A stretch of 64,000 bases of DNA from Clostridium gelidum. Its GTDB lineage: Bacteria; Bacillota; Clostridia; Clostridiales; Clostridiaceae. Position numbers and translations under genes: made by a program. A model generated the notes under the pieces. That model did no database searches, had not been told where the DNA came from, and saw nothing but the letters and a program-made list of their open reading frames with translations. This document shows, one piece after another, positions 62,135 through 64,000 of the stretch; position 1 is the stretch's first letter, and every line of letters begins with the position of its first letter. The DNA is taken from assembly GCF_019977655.1 (NCBI RefSeq), contig NZ_AP024849.1, positions 289,001-353,000 of the forward strand. The letters run 5' to 3'.

Positions 62135-63293
62135 TCCCCCTATGCACAAATTTATTTAAAATCTTATTTTTTAAGTTATAATCCTTTTTTAAAACTCTTT
62201 TAAATATACATATAATAAGCATGACAATCCATGTGAGAATCAAGTAGTTCACAAGACAGTATATCTGTGGAAGAACATCATTAAAGCTTACTCCCATAAG
62301 TGATAAATCTCTCATTGGAAATCCATAATATAAAAAAGGAAAAACCTTTGATACAATTTTGAATATATCTGGCATAGACATTAGCGGAAATGTATAACCA
62401 GACATTAGGACTGCAGCTTGAATTACAAGTCCAGCATTGCTAGCTGCTGATAACTTATCTTTTAAAATCAACCTAAATATAATACCTAAATTTACTATAA
62501 TTATGCTAAACAATATAGTAAGTGGTACTGCTGCTATAATTGATCCTCTATAAGGCATTGCAAAATATTTAAATTCTATAATTAAAGCTAAAAAGATTGA
62601 AATTGCTCCTATAAGCCCAAACCCAATGCCTTTAATTAATAACAAAATATAATTATCATTTTCTTTTATTACTATGGCTCCAATTATAATCATCCCTACT
62701 TGGCAAATTCCAATTACCATCCCTTGAATCAGAAAGTTTGCTACACTTTTTTCTGGATTTCCTAATATAACACTATTAAGTTTTATTGGGATAGCATTAT
62801 TTGTAGCTTGCTTAGGCAATACTCCAAGCTTTCCTTCCTGAACATTTATTAAATAACCAGCTCTAATAGTACCAAAGATTTCTGCCATTTTAGCTTTAAC
62901 AGAACCAGATGCTAACATTTCCGTACCATCATAAAAAATCATAACTTTAGGTGATTTACCATCTAATACATCTTTGGAAAATCGTTCTGGTATGATTATA
63001 CCAGTAACTACTTCTCCCCTCTCAATTAACTTTTTGATATCTTCATCATTATTACTATTATTTGTCACGTTAAACATTTCATTTGTATTTATTTGTTTTA
63101 CAATATTTTTGCTTAATGACGAATTATCATGATCTACTATTATAGTTGGAATATTCTTTACTGAATGATTAATAAATGTATATTCTAAAAAATAACTACA
63201 CATACAAGGTACTATTAAGAGCAATAAAACAGAAATTATAATTTCTTTAAATTTTAGAAATACATTCTTAAATTTAATTATTGTTTTCTTCAT
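62103..63293 (-). CDS. ABC-2 type permease (first of pair)
   Basis: This permease is about 396 aa, with the same layout as its neighbour: TM1 (IIISVLLLLIVPCMCSYFLE), IVDHDNSSLSKNIVKQI, TGIIIPERFSKDVLDGK, MIFYDGTEMLASGSVKA, then five helices with an MSGYTFPLMSMPDIFKIVSK end segment. ATG 63293 is preferred (GTGAGAGAA upstream); an in-frame start at 63326 would overlap the adaptor. No ATPase gene is visible in the window; it should lie beyond the right edge or elsewhere. Confidence 0.85.
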   Translation of the reverse strand: MKKTIIKFKNVFLKFKEIIISVLLLLIVPCMCSYFLEYTFINHSVKNIPTIIVDHDNSSLSKNIVKQINTNEMFNVTNNSNNDEDIKKLIERGEVVTGIIIPERFSKDVLDGKSPKVMIFYDGTEMLASGSVKAKMAEIFGTIRAGYLINVQEGKLGVLPKQATNNAIPIKLNSVILGNPEKSVANFLIQGMVIGICQVGMIIIGAIVIKENDNYILLLIKGIGFGLIGAISIFLALIIEFKYFAMPYRGSIIAAVPLTILFSIIIVNLGIIFRLILKDKLSAASNAGLVIQAAVLMSGYTFPLMSMPDIFKIVSKVFPFLYYGFPMRDLSLMGVSFNDVLPQIYCLVNYLILTWIVMLIICIFKRVLKKDYNLKNKILNKFVHRGNGIESSKIHS

Positions 63294-63306
63294 ATTTTCT
63301 CTCACA

Positions 63307-64000
63307 TCACTTTCCAAAATCAACAAAAGCTGTCATGTCTGAACGAAGAGGCTTGTCCATATCAACTAATTCAACTTTTACACCATAGGATAATATATCA
63401 AATTGCCCATTATCATTTGTTGCCCTCTTTACTGCAAAATCTGCATCTTTATTGATTCTAACTATTTTCCCTTTAAATTCCTCATCTGGATATGCTGGAA
63501 TTTTTACTGATACCTCTTGATTTAAATCTACTTTAGAAAGATCCGTTTCACGCACATTACATAATATTGAAGGTTTACTCACATCAGTAACTATAACTAG
63601 TGGCATTCCTGTTGATACAAGCTCGCCTGCTTTAACATTTAATTGAGTAACTACTCCATCTTCTGGTGCTACAACTGTAGCGTTGCCAATATTTACATTT
63701 ACTTCATCTAATCCTCCTCGAGCTTGCTTTATTTGGCCTTCTGCAGCTTCAATCGATGCAGAAGCTTGATTCACTTGAGCTTGAGCTGCCTTTATGTCTT
63801 CCGGTCTAACAGCACTTAGCGCTATATCGTATTTAGCTTTTGCTACTTTTAATTGAGTTTCCACATTATCCAAATCTGATTGGCTAATAGATTTTTCTTC
63901 AAATAAAACTTTAAGCCTATCATAAGTTACTTGTGCAAGATCATAACCTGCTTTAGCTTGAGCTATTTCTTCAGGTCTTGCACCATTTTGAGCCTCTTCA
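63307..64000 (-). CDS. HlyD-type adaptor protein (5' part beyond the right edge)
   Basis: The open frame runs to the window edge. Seen are the helical hairpin (EEIAQAKAGYDLAQVTYDRL, KVLFEEKSISQSDLDNVETQ, PEDIKAAQAQVNQASASIEA), the second lipoyl half (NATVVAPEDGVVTQLNVKAG), beta-barrel sequence (CNVRETDLSKVDLNQEVSVK) and a C-terminal FVDFGK. The N-terminal membrane anchor and first lipoyl half are off-window. It resembles YbhG/EmrA-type adaptors and begins the visible operon adaptor, permease, permease, TolC-like. Confidence 0.9.
   Translation of the reverse strand, partial: EEAQNGARPEEIAQAKAGYDLAQVTYDRLKVLFEEKSISQSDLDNVETQLKVAKAKYDIALSAVRPEDIKAAQAQVNQASASIEAAEGQIKQARGGLDEVNVNIGNATVVAPEDGVVTQLNVKAGELVSTGMPLVIVTDVSKPSILCNVRETDLSKVDLNQEVSVKIPAYPDEEFKGKIVRINKDADFAVKRATNDNGQFDILSYGVKVELVDMDKPLRSDMTAFVDFGK

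Noticed and set aside
63307..63873. Adaptor gene starting at 63873
   Set aside because: The frame is open and adaptor-like up to the window edge. The apparent start is an internal TTG in SQSDLDNVETQ.
1..64000. tRNA, rRNA or prophage genes
   Set aside because: No cloverleaf-type sequence with GGTTCRA arms, no rRNA-like G+C-rich block and no phage structural genes were recognised by eye. A tRNA or Rfam scan would settle this.

Overview
The window is very A+T-rich, uses AGA for nearly all arginines and has strong Shine-Dalgarno sites. It carries a SAM-I (S-box) riboswitch, a glmS ribozyme, rubrerythrin, a hemerythrin and clostridial-type transsulfuration enzymes. This points to an anaerobic Firmicute of Clostridium sensu stricto, probably a solventogenic species of the C. 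beijerinckii kind. That species guess is inference from gene content; no search was run. No tRNA, rRNA, CRISPR array or prophage was seen.

Layout. 1-5.4 kb: a CapA-type protein and a MacAB-like ABC exporter. 5.6-8.4 kb: a SAM-riboswitch operon of two PLP-dependent Met/Cys enzymes. 8.5-15.5 kb: a 200-bp palindromic element against a marR gene, then a divergent RND pump with lipoprotein adaptor and TolC-like protein. 15.8-18.0 kb: glmS with its ribozyme. 18.1-21.4 kb: decayed accessory DNA (YhcG pseudogene, Uma2 protein, 15-copy octamer repeat, truncated RhuM gene, orphan MerR-type promoter, IS1380-like remnant). 21.4-30.4 kb: an ascorbate-type PTS, class II aldolase, P-loop kinase, PRD regulator and split transketolase; the middle has foreign-looking codon use. 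30.5-32.0 kb: phosphohexomutase.

32.2-37.3 kb: a MerR-linked set (flavin reductase, MerR, MATE pump, two ferredoxin-type aldo/keto reductases) with MerR-type promoters. 37.6-42.3 kb: a six-gene operon joining a polyprenyl-sugar glycosylation module to a two-component system. 42.4-47.3 kb: hemerythrin, glycogen phosphorylase, AraC regulator, rubrerythrin, and two decayed chemoreceptor 3' ends. 47.4-50.1 kb: a reverse-transsulfuration pair in which the cysteine synthase/CBS-type enzyme is fused to a YrrT-like methyltransferase. 50.2-52.4 kb: remnants of metN, metI and a racemase. 52.4-58.8 kb: HD protein, HutD, 5-formyl-THF cyclo-ligase, an 881-aa coiled-coil protein and MetY. 58.8-64 kb: a second palindromic element, an IS3-type remnant, and a minus-strand exporter operon (HlyD adaptor, two ABC-2 permeases, TolC-like protein) running off the right edge.

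Three themes recur: sulfur amino acid metabolism (five PLP enzymes plus metNI debris), multicomponent export with adaptor proteins and two TolC-like proteins in a probable monoderm, and a dense layer of gene remnants and palindromic elements.
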